The notes under the pieces were generated by a model, which was not told the origin of the DNA, ran no database searches, and saw only the letters and a program-made list of their open reading frames with translations. A stretch of 47,564 nt of DNA from Clostridia bacterium (lineage in GTDB: Bacteria; Bacillota_A; Clostridia; Christensenellales; Aristaeellaceae), in assembly GCA_017509065.1 (NCBI GenBank), contig JAFWQM010000114.1, forward strand, positions 1 to 47,564, in the 5' to 3' direction. Of this stretch, positions 34,780 through 42,753 are shown piece after piece; positions within the stretch are counted from its first letter, which is position 1; each line of letters begins with the position of its first letter. The translations under genes and the position numbers were made by a program.

Positions 34780-35490
34780 TTATTCCTCCAGCCGGTACAG
34801 CGCCGCGGGCCGTCCGCGGTCGCGCTTTTCGATGCGTTCAGTCTGCTTGAGCCGCCCTGTCTTTTCATAACGGTTCAGGATGAAGCGGCGGAAGTTGCTG
34901 GTGTCCAGCCTGCTGTCCAGCACCGCCTCAAACACCGTCTGCAGGTCGCCGAGTGAAAAGGCGGCGCGGTCTTCGAGAAAGTAAAAGCCGATGTCGGTGT
35001 AATCGATTTTGTTCCGCAGCCGCTGAATGCCCGTTTTCACGATACAGCCATGGTCGAAGGCCAGTTCCGTATCGCTCAGCGCCGCGCCGCTGCCGTCCTT
35101 AAGGCACAGGGCTTCCTGTTTCAATCCGGCTTCAAAGCATTGAAAGCTCCTCGCTTTTTCTTCCGGGACACTCCTTAGCCGCCCCCAGGGCACGATCACC
35201 AGATACGCCACGGAAACCACCCTGCCCCGGGGATCACGGTCCGCCTGCGTGAAGGTGTACAGCTGTTCCATGAAAGCGTCCCGGACAGGAAGCGTTTCCT
35301 CAAGCAGCCTGTGGGCCGCGTTTTCAGCCGATTCATTAGAAGCCATGAAGCGCCCCGGCAGCGCCCACTGTCCCGCGAACGGAGGGCTTACACGTCGGGT
35401 CAGAAGCAGGTTCAGCCGTCCGTCTCTCACCGTCAGGATCAGCAGATCAACCGCCACATGAAGTTGATTCTTGGCCAATGATTCCTGCAT
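34780..35490 (-). CDS. nrtR: NrtR-type transcriptional regulator of NAD metabolism
   Basis: 236 residues: an N-terminal Nudix-like domain (about 10-150, beginning VAVDLLILTVRDGRLNLLLT) fused to a winged helix-turn-helix (about 160-236, with LDTSNFRRFILNRYEKTG and RGRPAALYRL). This is the NrtR architecture, a repressor that senses NAD-derived ligands such as ADP-ribose. The Nudix box is degenerate (HRLLEET in place of RELxEE), as usual for regulators without hydrolase activity. It is the first gene of the operon it probably controls. Two palindromes at the promoter are candidate operators. Confidence 0.9.
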   Translation of the reverse strand: MQESLAKNQLHVAVDLLILTVRDGRLNLLLTRRVSPPFAGQWALPGRFMASNESAENAAHRLLEETLPVRDAFMEQLYTFTQADRDPRGRVVSVAYLVIVPWGRLRSVPEEKARSFQCFEAGLKQEALCLKDGSGAALSDTELAFDHGCIVKTGIQRLRNKIDYTDIGFYFLEDRAAFSLGDLQTVFEAVLDSRLDTSNFRRFILNRYEKTGRLKQTERIEKRDRGRPAALYRLEE

Positions 35491-35508
35491 CTGTCCTCAC
35501 TTCCTTTC

Positions 35509-35525
35509 ATGGTCACTTTGACCAT
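35509..35525. promoter_or_regulatory. putative NrtR operator 1
   Basis: Palindrome ATGGTCA-CTT-TGACCAT between the -10 of the nrtR promoter and the start codon, where a bound repressor would block transcription of nrtR and the genes after it. Confidence 0.7.
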
Positions 35526-35529
35526 AATT

Positions 35530-35558
35530 ATAATAGCATAAGCTTGCTTGGCTGTCAA
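35530..35558 (-). promoter_or_regulatory. promoter of the NAD salvage operon
   Basis: Minus strand: TTGACA (35553-35558), 17-base spacer, TATTAT (35530-35535), 40 bases before the nrtR ATG. Confidence 0.75.
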
Positions 35559-35565
35559 TGATTTT

Positions 35566-35580
35566 TTGTCAATATGACAA
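35566..35580. promoter_or_regulatory. putative NrtR operator 2
   Basis: Palindrome TTGTCA-ATA-TGACAA just upstream of the -35. It shares the TGTCA/TGACA core with operator 1; the centres are about 56 bases apart, suggesting looping or cooperative binding. Confidence 0.55.
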
Positions 35581-35621
35581 TTAATTTTTGGATTAATGAA
35601 AAAATGTCGCTCCGGGAACAA

Positions 35622-35650
35622 TTGCGGGAATGGATTCGTTATGCTATAAT
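35622..35650 (+). promoter_or_regulatory. promoter of the LCP-like/PfkB-like gene pair
   Basis: TTGCGG at 35622-35627, 17-base spacer, TATAAT at 35645-35650, leaving a leader of about 120 bases before the ATG at 35778. Confidence 0.7.
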
Positions 35651-35777
35651 GATGAAGCAATCAGCCTCAGGCCGGTTGCGCGTCAGGCCGGACCGCATAT
35701 GCCGAGGGGCGTCATGAAAGCCGTTAGCAAGAGCACATGCGCGGATCGGATTTCAAAAAAAAACGGAGTTGAAAGAG

Positions 35778-36695
35778 ATGAAAAAAATAATTGCTTTATT
35801 CTGCGTGCTTTTCCTGCTGCTGAGCGCGTTCCCCGGACGGGCTGAAACAGTATTGGTCTGGAGCGTGGGGGAGTGGAGTCAGGTGACAGAGCTTCTGAGT
35901 TCTGACAAGCCCGCGCTGGTGCCTGATTCCTATAAAATCACGTTGAAGCAAAGCCAGGTGTATCTGGCTGACGCCAACGAGAAGCGTTCGGGCTGGCTGA
36001 ACATCGCCCTGATTTCCTCGGACGCGGCGAATATGCGGGCGAATTATGGGCGCAGCGAAGCGCTGCTGGTGTGCCGGATCAACCAGAATACAGGTGAATT
36101 CCGCCTCCTTTCCCTGCCGGAGTATATGAAGGTGCAGCTCAAAGGCCTCCCGGAAGAGATTCAGCTCAAATATGTGAACTGTTTTGGCGGGCCGCTGCTG
36201 GCCATTGATACGATCAACCGGCAGCTGGGCCTGAGCGTCAACCGCTACTGCGCGATCAACGTGGATTCCTTCTCCGGCATTATCGACAGCCTGGGCGGCG
36301 TGGAGCTGACGCTGACCGAAAGCGAAGCGGAAGCGCTGGGGCTGCAAAAAGGCGTGCATGTTTTATCCGGCACGGAAGCCGTAAGCTATCTGAAACTGCG
36401 GCGGCAGTGGGACGGCGCGCTGCGGTTCAGGATCCTGATGGAAGCGCTGCTGCGCCAGATGTCAACAAAGGGCATGATCAGCGGCGCGCTGTCCCTGGTT
36501 GATACCATGCTGCACATGATCGACACCAATCTGACGATGGACGAAATCGTCGTTTTCGCCTTTGCGCTGCTGGAACAGCAGGAGGTGAAAGGAATCGAAA
36601 GCTACCGCCTGGAAGCGGACGCGGAGGGACATGTTGACGAAGCGGCGTGCCAGGCCTGCCGGGATTTCCTGTACGGAGGAGCAAGCGGCAAATGA
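35778..36695 (+). CDS. degenerate LCP-family protein, secreted
   Basis: 305 residues from the ATG at 35778 (CGGAG nine bases upstream; a TTG nine bases earlier is unlikely). Signal peptide at 1-22. The LCP fold is recognisable from RSEALLVCRIN (93-102), VNCFGGPLLAIDTINRQLGL, YCAINVDSFSGIIDSLGGVELTLTESEAEAL in part, and VSYLKLRRQWDGALRFRILM. However, the conserved Asp of RxDTMMLV is Glu94, and the catalytic SIPRDT is LSLPEYM (112-117), lacking Arg and Asp. It may bind glycopolymer lipid without transferring it. It overlaps the kinase gene by four bases (ATGA). The intact LCP paralogue is at 1881-2981. Confidence 0.8.
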   Translation: MKKIIALFCVLFLLLSAFPGRAETVLVWSVGEWSQVTELLSSDKPALVPDSYKITLKQSQVYLADANEKRSGWLNIALISSDAANMRANYGRSEALLVCRINQNTGEFRLLSLPEYMKVQLKGLPEEIQLKYVNCFGGPLLAIDTINRQLGLSVNRYCAINVDSFSGIIDSLGGVELTLTESEAEALGLQKGVHVLSGTEAVSYLKLRRQWDGALRFRILMEALLRQMSTKGMISGALSLVDTMLHMIDTNLTMDEIVVFAFALLEQQEVKGIESYRLEADAEGHVDEAACQACRDFLYGGASGK

Positions 36696-37609
36696 TTGTC
36701 GCGCTGTCGATGAATCCCGGATGGGACAAAACGGCCAGCATCAGCCGGTTCCGGCTGGACGCTGCTAACCGCATTCAAGCGGAGCGGCTGGACGTGGGCG
36801 GCAAGGGCGTGAACGCGGCGCGCGCCGCCCATGAACTGGGCGAAGAAACAAAACTGGTCGGGTTCGACTATCTGGGTGAACCGATGAAAGCCGCTATGGC
36901 GCAGGAAAACATTCCGTGCAGACTGTTCCCGCTGAGCGGCGATATGCGCGTGAATCTGAAGCTGCGGGAAACGGAGACGGGCCGGACCATCGAAATCAGC
37001 GAACGCGGCGCGGCGGTAACGGAAGCGCAAATCACAGCCGTCCTCCATGGACTGCTGGAGGAGGCCAAAGCCGGCGCCTGGTATATTCTGGCTGACAGTC
37101 TTCCGCCCGGAGCGCCGGCGGATACCTACCGCCGCTTCTGCGGCGCTATTCAGGCCTGGGGCTGCGCCGTGGCGGTGGACTGCGGCGGCGAGGCGCTGCG
37201 CGAAGCGATTCAGGCAAAGCCCGCCCTGGTCAACCTGGATATTCGGGAATTCTGCGAGCTCACCGGCGCTGATCCCGAAAACAGGCAGGACGTGCTGAAC
37301 GCCTGCCGCAGGCTGTGCTTCCAGGGCGTGGGCCGGGTGTTCCTCACATGGGGAAGCGAAGGCGTGTGGCTTGTGAGCGCGAGAGGCGCGTGGGCCTGCG
37401 ATGGTGCGAAGATCGAAGAAAGCAGCGCTCAGGACGCTGGAGATACCATGCTGGCCGCGCTTCTCGCGGCCCTGTCCCGCGGTATGCCTGACCCGGAAGC
37501 CCTATGGTTTGCTTCCGCCGCCGTGATGCATCCCGATGCGACGCTCTGCCGGCGCAATGAAAAAGACGCGCTGCTGCCTGAGCTTTCAGCGCGTCCGCTC
37601 ATCCTGTAA
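36692..37609 (+). CDS. PfkB-family sugar-phosphate kinase (1-phosphofructokinase-like)
   Basis: 305 residues, ATG at 36692 overlapping the LCP-like stop, with GGAGGAG upstream. Ribokinase fold: MIVALSMNPGWDKT at the N terminus, VGGKGVNAARAAHELG sugar-binding region, and SAQDAGDTMLAALLAAL containing the catalytic Asp. The last motif reads DAGDT where most members have GAGDT/S. Closest in pattern to FruK/LacC-type kinases acting on fructose-1-phosphate or tagatose-6-phosphate; no PTS gene is adjacent, so the substrate is open. Confidence 0.85.
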   Translation: MIVALSMNPGWDKTASISRFRLDAANRIQAERLDVGGKGVNAARAAHELGEETKLVGFDYLGEPMKAAMAQENIPCRLFPLSGDMRVNLKLRETETGRTIEISERGAAVTEAQITAVLHGLLEEAKAGAWYILADSLPPGAPADTYRRFCGAIQAWGCAVAVDCGGEALREAIQAKPALVNLDIREFCELTGADPENRQDVLNACRRLCFQGVGRVFLTWGSEGVWLVSARGAWACDGAKIEESSAQDAGDTMLAALLAALSRGMPDPEALWFASAAVMHPDATLCRRNEKDALLPELSARPLIL

Positions 37610-37635
37610 TTCTATGCCGTCGTTGGACGGCTTTT

Positions 37636-38190
37636 TTATTCTTCCCGGTACAGCGCCGGGCCGGACTCGTAGAGGTTGCCGCCGTGGGCGTCCATGAGCA
37701 CGATGGTGGGAAAGTTTTCCACAGTGAAGCGGTGGATGGCCTCGGTGCCCAGATCGGGATAGGCCAGCACCTCCGCGCTTTTGATGCTGCGGGCGATGAG
37801 CGCCGCCGCGCCACCCACCGCGCCAAGATACACCGCCCCATATTCCCGCATGGCCGCCCGTACCGCGTCGGAACGGCGGCCTTTTCCGATCATGCAGTTG
37901 AGGCCGAGCTTCAGCAGCTGCGGAGTATAGGCGTCCATGCGGTAGCTGGTGGTCGGGCCCGCAGAGCCCACCGCGTGCCCTGGCGACGCGGGGGCGGGGC
38001 CCACATAGTAGATCGCCTGCCCCCGCACGTCCACGGGCAGCGGCTTTCCCTCTTCCAATAACTGAACCAGCCGCTTGTGCGCCGCGTCTCGCCCGGTCAG
38101 CATGAGACCGGTGAGGTACACTATGTCTCCGGCACGGAGCATGTCCACATCCTGTGCCGACAGCGGCAGGCTCAAATGGTACTCGCTCAT
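37636..38190 (-). CDS. fumarate hydratase class I, beta subunit
   Basis: 184 residues from the ATG at 38190 (CAGGAGGAG upstream). Matches the C-terminal domain of class I fumarases or the tartrate dehydratase beta subunit: LSLPLSAQDVDMLRAGD, VYLTGLMLTGRDAAHKRL, YYVGPAPASPGHAVGSAGPTT, MIGKGRR, and AVYLGAVGGAAALIA. With the alpha subunit it forms the Fe-S fumarase (fumarate to malate). The alpha gene lies 1.06 kb upstream on the same strand, separated by a dehydrogenase gene on the opposite strand, so beta needs its own promoter or long read-through. Confidence 0.93.
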   Translation of the reverse strand: MSEYHLSLPLSAQDVDMLRAGDIVYLTGLMLTGRDAAHKRLVQLLEEGKPLPVDVRGQAIYYVGPAPASPGHAVGSAGPTTSYRMDAYTPQLLKLGLNCMIGKGRRSDAVRAAMREYGAVYLGAVGGAAALIARSIKSAEVLAYPDLGTEAIHRFTVENFPTIVLMDAHGGNLYESGPALYREE

Positions 38191-38229
38191 GTTCTCCTCC
38201 TGAAAATTAGAATTCTTTTCCTTTCGGAA

Positions 38230-38258
38230 TTGACAAAAACAGGATAATATGATATAAG
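38230..38258 (+). promoter_or_regulatory. promoter of the lactate/malate dehydrogenase-like gene
   Basis: TTGACA at 38230-38235, 17-base spacer, TATAAG at 38253-38258, 57 bases before the ATG. Confidence 0.75.
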
Positions 38259-38315
38259 ATAACAATCCCATGCAGCATATAAAATACCGCGAAGAATGAG
38301 AAAAAAGGGTTGAAA

Positions 38316-39254
38316 ATGAACGGAAAAACTGTGATCATCGGCGCCGGACATGTAGGATCGCATGTGGCGCGTGCGCTGGCAGCGGCCAGGATTTGCAGGG
38401 AAATCGTACTGGTGGATATCCTGCCCGATAAAGCAGCATCCCAGGCTATGGACATTGCGGATGCTCTTTCATTTCCGGCAGTGCCAATATTCATCCGCAC
38501 GGGGAGTTATGCTGACTGCGCGGATGCGGACGTGACCGTAGTCGCCATCGGAAAAGCCCGGGAACCGGGCCAGACCCGGCTGGATCTGCTGGCAGATTCT
38601 GCCTGTATGATTTATGGCCTCGCTCAGGAGATCAGGAAAACAGGTGTTTGCGGCCCGGTCATCAGCATCACCAACCCCTGCGATATCATGGCGGACTGTC
38701 TGCGAAGGCAATTGGGGCTGGGCCGTTTTCAGGTGTTCGGAACCGGAACGCTGCTGGACACCGCGCGGCTTCTTCGCACGCTCAGCGAGCAGACAGGCTG
38801 CGCCCGTGACCAGATCGAAGCCTGGGTATTGGGAGAGCACGGCGATTCCTCTATGATTCCTTTTTCCGCCATCAGGATCCTGGAAAAACCAGCGGAGCAA
38901 ACGCCGGGCTTTATCGCGGAAAACGCCCTTCGCCGCACGCACGAAATCGGCATGGACATTATCGACGGGAAGGGTTCCACGGAATTTGGCATCGGGCAGG
39001 CTACGGCATTTCTCATTGAAAACATCCTGAGGGATACGAAAATCACGCTGCCCCTGTCGGTTCATCTGGAAGGGGAATACGGCCAGAGGGGAGTACAATG
39101 CGGCGTTCCCTGCGTGATCGGTAAAAACGGCATAGAAAAAATTGTGGAACTGCCATTGACTAAGCAGGAACAGCAAGCACTGAACCGCTCTGCTGAAATC
39201 ATCAGAAAGTATACCCGGATGGCTGATGAAATCATTTCAGAGATGGAATCATAG
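38316..39254 (+). CDS. L-lactate/malate dehydrogenase family protein
   Basis: 312 residues from the ATG at 38316 (a TTG two codons earlier is also possible). NAD-binding Rossmann motif VIIGAGHVGSHVA with Asp34 (VLVD) indicating NAD. Catalytic His is in LGEHGDS, substrate-binding Arg in TRLDLL, and TNPCDIM follows the usual TNPVD motif. The overall sequence is LDH-like (GTGTLLDTARL), but the specificity position in GKAREPGQTR is Arg82, where LDH has Gln and malate dehydrogenase has Arg. Location between the two fumarase genes supports malate as substrate. The gene overlaps the fumarase alpha gene tail-to-tail by six bases. Confidence 0.88.
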   Translation: MNGKTVIIGAGHVGSHVARALAAARICREIVLVDILPDKAASQAMDIADALSFPAVPIFIRTGSYADCADADVTVVAIGKAREPGQTRLDLLADSACMIYGLAQEIRKTGVCGPVISITNPCDIMADCLRRQLGLGRFQVFGTGTLLDTARLLRTLSEQTGCARDQIEAWVLGEHGDSSMIPFSAIRILEKPAEQTPGFIAENALRRTHEIGMDIIDGKGSTEFGIGQATAFLIENILRDTKITLPLSVHLEGEYGQRGVQCGVPCVIGKNGIEKIVELPLTKQEQQALNRSAEIIRKYTRMADEIISEMES

Positions 39255-40094
39255 CTCCCCCTCCGCGTGCCTTGCGGCGTGGCAGCAGATGTTGACGGCC
39301 ACGGGCATACCCGCGATGTGGGTGGGGAAATAATCAATGTTCACGGCCAAACAGGTGGTTTTGCCGCCGATGCCCGCGGGGCCGATGCCCAGGCGGTTGA
39401 TAGCGGCGAGAGCGTCCGCTTCCAGCTTGGCGTAACGCGAGTCGGGGTTGCGGCTGCCCACGGGCCGGGCGGTCATGCGCTTGGCGATCAGGGCGGCCTG
39501 CTCGAAGGTGCCGCCCACGCCGACGCCGATGATCATGGGCGGACAGGGATTGGGCCCGGCTTTCCGGGCGGTGTCAATGATGAAATTCCGCACGCCCTCC
39601 TCGCCGTCGGCGGCCACGCACATCTTCACTGCGCTCATGTTTTCGCTGCCGAAGCCCTTCGCGACGGCAAGGATACGCACCTGCTCCCCCGGCACGATGC
39701 GCAGATGCAGGATGGCGGGGGTGTTGTCGCCGGTGTTTTTGCGGTCAAAGAGCGGATCAGCGACAATGGATTTGCGCAGATACCCTTCGCTGTACGCCTG
39801 GCGCACGCCCTCCTGGACAGCCTGTTCAAAATTTCCGCCGACGAAATGCACGTCCTGGCCTACGTCGATAAAAAGCACGGCCATGCCGGTGTCCTGGCAG
39901 ATGGCTACCCGCTCATCCCGCGCGATCTGATAGTTTTCGCAAAGCTGGCACAGCACAGATTTCCCGATGGGCGACGGCTCCGCTTCGCTGGCAGCTTTCA
40001 CCGCCGCTTCCACGTCCGGGCCGATGTTGTACGCCGCGGTCAGAAACAGCTCCTTGACCTTTTCCGTGATGGCCGATACAGGGATTTCACGCAT
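39249..40094 (-). CDS. fumarate hydratase class I, alpha subunit
   Basis: 281 residues. Matches the N-terminal Fe-S domain of class I fumarases and the tartrate dehydratase alpha subunit: VAICQDTGMAVLFIDVGQDVHF (first cluster Cys), FDRKNTGDNTPAILH, GFGSENMSAVKM, ARKAGPNPCPPMIIGVGVGGTFEQAALIAK in pieces (second Cys), and NICCHAARH (third Cys region). Together with the beta subunit it hydrates fumarate to malate. It is preceded by the MazG-like gene after about 20 bases. Convergent overlap with the dehydrogenase gene is six bases. Confidence 0.94.
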   Translation of the reverse strand: MREIPVSAITEKVKELFLTAAYNIGPDVEAAVKAASEAEPSPIGKSVLCQLCENYQIARDERVAICQDTGMAVLFIDVGQDVHFVGGNFEQAVQEGVRQAYSEGYLRKSIVADPLFDRKNTGDNTPAILHLRIVPGEQVRILAVAKGFGSENMSAVKMCVAADGEEGVRNFIIDTARKAGPNPCPPMIIGVGVGGTFEQAALIAKRMTARPVGSRNPDSRYAKLEADALAAINRLGIGPAGIGGKTTCLAVNIDYFPTHIAGMPVAVNICCHAARHAEGEL

Positions 40095-40114
40095 GGCTGC
40101 TTTCCCCTTCTGTT

Positions 40115-40480
40115 TTATTCATTTGATTCTTTTAAATAATTCCTGTGTTCTCCGGGAAAGTCCCGGTTCAGGTTGCGTTCCATCTTTTCCCGGTAGGCGG
40201 CTTCAAACTCCTCCGCCTTCACGCCGCAGCAGAGCAGCACGTCCGTCAGGTACATGAACACGTCAGCCATTTCCTCGCAGAAGTGAGCGCGAAGAGCGGC
40301 ATCCTTCGTCACGTCGATTGCTCCGCGTTTTTTCAAGATAGCAGATACCTCGCCGATTTCCTCGACGGCATAGAGCAGATGGTGCTTGGCGGTGTCGGGA
40401 TTGTCCCCCTCCCACACGCCCGCGTACTTTTCCTGTAAGCGAAGCTGGTAATCCATCAGAGCTTGGATATCGAGGCTCAC
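40115..40480 (-). CDS. MazG-like nucleotide pyrophosphohydrolase
   Basis: 121 residues from a GTG at 40480 with AAGGGGG eight bases upstream; an ATG at 40498 would add six residues and is an alternative. The MazG/all-alpha NTP pyrophosphohydrolase core is visible as LLYAVEEIGEVSAILKKRG and CEEMADVFMYLTDVLL, the EExxE ... ExxD metal-binding pattern. Such enzymes hydrolyse NTPs or dNTPs to monophosphates; the substrate is not predictable. Located between the DnaJ-domain gene and fumarase alpha, same strand, gaps of about 20 bases. Confidence 0.85.
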   Translation of the reverse strand: MSLDIQALMDYQLRLQEKYAGVWEGDNPDTAKHHLLYAVEEIGEVSAILKKRGAIDVTKDAALRAHFCEEMADVFMYLTDVLLCCGVKAEEFEAAYREKMERNLNRDFPGEHRNYLKESNE

Positions 40481-40501
40481 TGTCTTTGCCCCCTTCATGT
40501 A

Positions 40502-41236
40502 TTAAAAGCACCTGCAGCACATATTGCACGCCAGGTTGAGCAGGCACATGCGCATACACCAGCGGGAGGGATCGGAAGCGCCCATATTGAAGCCGCGTGC
40601 GCGCTGAGTGTATGCCTGTCCCGCGGACTGGAACTGGCGCAGCAATTGTTGATAAACCGGGTTGCCCGGCTCCATCTGCGCGGCGCGCTGAATTTCCTCC
40701 AAAGCGGTCATGGTGTTGCCCACGCCGTGCTGGGCGAGGGCGGACAGATAATGCCAGCGAGCGTCGCGGTCCGCAGCGTTCACCCGTGCCAGCGCCTGGA
40801 TGGCGTCGGCATATCGTCCCGCATTGATGGCCTGGATGGCCACGCGCACTTCCATGGAGTCGTAATTCATTTCCTCAGGCCGGGTATCGGCGTAGCTCGC
40901 CTGCCTGCGGAAACCGCCGCCGAACAGGTCTTCAAAATCCACCCATTCCACATTGCCCCATCCGCCATAGGGATTGTACCCGCCGCCGTATGAGCCGCCG
41001 GGACGCTGGCCGCCCTGGAAGGGATTGGAATAGGACTGCTGCCTGCCCTGGTATTTTTCCGGGTGCGTCAGCATGTCGTAGGCTTCATTGACCTCGTTCA
41101 TCTTTTCGGTAGCCTTGGGGTCGTCGGGGTGGAGGTCGGGATGGCATTCCTTGGCTTTCTGCCGGTAAGCCTTTTTGATTTCCTCCGGGGTCGCGTCGGG
41201 ACCTACGCCCAGCACCTTGCGGGGATCAATGACCAT
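40502..41236 (-). CDS. DnaJ-domain protein with TPR-like middle and Cys-rich tail
   Basis: 244 residues. J-domain at 3-65 with HPD at 32-34, which stimulates DnaK ATPase. A Gly/Tyr/Pro-rich linker (QGGQRPGGSYGGGYNPYGG) follows, then a helical TPR-like region (about 125-210, INAGRYADAIQALARVNAAD) and a tail with six cysteines in the last 18 residues (CMRMCLLNLACNMCCRCF). This J-protein type is common in Clostridia and lacks the DnaJ zinc finger. The clustered C-terminal cysteines could bind metal or be acylated. It overlaps the upstream gene by 11 bases. Confidence 0.88.
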   Translation of the reverse strand: MVIDPRKVLGVGPDATPEEIKKAYRQKAKECHPDLHPDDPKATEKMNEVNEAYDMLTHPEKYQGRQQSYSNPFQGGQRPGGSYGGGYNPYGGWGNVEWVDFEDLFGGGFRRQASYADTRPEEMNYDSMEVRVAIQAINAGRYADAIQALARVNAADRDARWHYLSALAQHGVGNTMTALEEIQRAAQMEPGNPVYQQLLRQFQSAGQAYTQRARGFNMGASDPSRWCMRMCLLNLACNMCCRCF

Positions 41237-42071
41237 CCTTTCCTTCCCCCTTCCCGTCTGTTTCTTTCTTTTTCATTTCGTAATTATACGTCTGCCACAC
41301 CCCGGAATAGAGGATGTTGCGCATCAGGTGGACGTCTTGCACAAGCGGCAGGGCCTCGAACGCTTCCGCCGCCTGGCCCATGGGCTGGCGCAACAGCTCC
41401 CGCGCCTGCTCGGGCGTCACCTGCATCCCGTTCAGAGGATTGTAGCAGCCCTTCTTCTGGTCCTCCTCATAGTCGATGGCCGCGTCCATCATGTAGATGA
41501 ACTTGCCCAGGAAGTAGCCCAGGCAGCCCATTTCCCGCTGAAAGAAGTCCTCCTTCACGGCGAAGATCCCCGCAAGCATCCGGCCTGACAGATCGGCGGC
41601 GCGTTCGGGCTGGGCCTCCCGGTCTTTTTCCACCTCATGCAGGGCGTCCAGGCTTTTTTCGATGGCCTCGCACTGGGCGGGCCATTTCTGTTTCATCTTT
41701 TCATAAGAGCCTTTCAGCAGCCCGGAATAGACCCTGCCCGTTCTGCTGTGTTCATCCATCCAGTCGTCCAGGGCTTTGTAATAGGTCAGCGCCACGGTCA
41801 TATCGGCGGCGTAGTCGGTGAATGCCGTCGCCGTTTCCCGGTGCTTCTTCACGGGATGGGGCGGGCAGAAGGCTTCCTTCGTCTGTTCCTCCGGCTCGTA
41901 CAGGGAATTCAGCAGCAGGATCAGGAACGTCATATCGTAATTGAGGCCCATGCGCCCGGCCAGGCCGTACTTCTCATTCAGCGCCCGGCACAGCCCGCAG
42001 TACACCGCCTTGTACCGGGCTTTTTCGTCCTCGCTCAGGTCGTTCATATAGGGGCGGATTAAACCAAACAT
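41226..42071 (-). CDS. DUF5685-like protein
   Basis: 281 residues from the ATG at 42071 (AAAGGTG eight bases upstream; a GTG two codons earlier is possible). N terminus MFGLIRPYMNDLSEDEKARY and YCGLCRAL (Cys25, Cys28) match a family of uncharacterised helical proteins of Actinobacteria and Firmicutes (DUF5685). Internal features: LNYDMTFLILLLNSLY, YYKALDDWMDE and YMMDAAIDYEEDQKKGCYNPL, reminiscent of polyprenyl-synthase-like helical folds but without convincing DDxxD pairs. Function unknown. Linked to the DnaJ-domain gene by overlap, a pairing I have seen as common in this family. Confidence 0.8.
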   Translation of the reverse strand: MFGLIRPYMNDLSEDEKARYKAVYCGLCRALNEKYGLAGRMGLNYDMTFLILLLNSLYEPEEQTKEAFCPPHPVKKHRETATAFTDYAADMTVALTYYKALDDWMDEHSRTGRVYSGLLKGSYEKMKQKWPAQCEAIEKSLDALHEVEKDREAQPERAADLSGRMLAGIFAVKEDFFQREMGCLGYFLGKFIYMMDAAIDYEEDQKKGCYNPLNGMQVTPEQARELLRQPMGQAAEAFEALPLVQDVHLMRNILYSGVWQTYNYEMKKKETDGKGEGKDGH

Positions 42072-42092
42072 GGCCACGACACCTTTCTATTG

Positions 42093-42187
42093 GTGAGGTA
42101 GGAGGTTTTATAGAAGGTTCATCTTGGGGATAGAACATCATTGTGAAAACAATATAAACCTCCTACTTCCTACCTCTTAACTCTTCA
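42093..42187. repeat. 7-nt-periodic inverted repeat at the end of the zinc-ribbon gene
   Basis: Left arm GTGAGGTAGGAGGTTTTAT (42093-42111) pairs with the right arm starting ATAAACCTCCTAC (42153 onward), which continues as heptamer-like units CCTACTT, CCTACCT, CTTAACT, CTTCAT. The right end contains the stop codon and last codons of the zinc-ribbon protein gene (42177). Confidence 0.7.
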
Positions 42188-42590
42188 TCTTAAACCTGTT
42201 CTGGCATTTGGGGCAGCAGATATCCTTTTCCCCCGCGCCGCGGCTCATGCGCAGCAGGGCGCCGCACTGGGGGCACTTGAAGTATTTGTACTGCTTGCGG
42301 AGCTTGAGGCGCAGGAAAAACTGGCGAATCTTCGTGGCGATGGGCGTCCACCAATTGAGAAACTTTTGCGTTTCCGCCGCGCGGCTGGGATCGCGCTTGC
42401 TGAAAATCCGGAACAGCGCCCAGCCGTACAGCGCGATGCTCAGAAACAGGATCACGTTCAGGCCCGTAGCTGACCCCACGAATTGCAGCAGCAGGCTGCC
42501 GACCAGCATCGCAACGGATAAAGGATCAAAGCCGTTCCGTGTGCTCATGAACGCCATGAACCGCCGGCTGAGCATTTTCAGAAATGACAT
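42177..42590 (-). CDS. membrane protein with C-terminal zinc ribbon
   Basis: 137 residues from the ATG at 42590 (GGGGAGG upstream). Two hydrophobic segments at about 24-42 (LSVAMLVGSLLLQFVGSA) and 44-62 (LNVILFLSIALYGWALF) are followed by a basic cytoplasmic region and a zinc ribbon with CPQC (106-109) and CCPKC (125-129). I recognise the architecture but not a named function. The final residues (FKMKS) are encoded by a repeat element that abuts the stop codon. Own promoter upstream. Confidence 0.78.
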   Translation of the reverse strand: MSFLKMLSRRFMAFMSTRNGFDPLSVAMLVGSLLLQFVGSATGLNVILFLSIALYGWALFRIFSKRDPSRAAETQKFLNWWTPIATKIRQFFLRLKLRKQYKYFKCPQCGALLRMSRGAGEKDICCPKCQNRFKMKS

Positions 42591-42641
42591 GTCAATGCCT
42601 CCCCTCTGAGATTCCAAGGACATGAACCATGCCCGATTGTT

Positions 42642-42670
42642 ATTATAAACGGAAACAGCGGATGTTTCAA
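42642..42670 (-). promoter_or_regulatory. promoter of the zinc-ribbon membrane protein gene
   Basis: Minus strand: TTGAAA (42665-42670), 17-base spacer, TATAAT (42642-42647), 51 bases before the ATG. Confidence 0.7.
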
Positions 42671-42753
42671 ACCTTTTTTCCAAAAACCTGGGGCAGAATT
42701 ACGGCAGAAAAAAGCGCGGAATACGTTTGTCCGCATTCTGCGCGTAAACATGT

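Noticed and set aside
35569..35777. Riboswitch in the leader of the LCP-like/PfkB-like genes
   Set aside because: The leader is about 120 bases, but I see no conserved riboswitch core or terminator/antiterminator pair.
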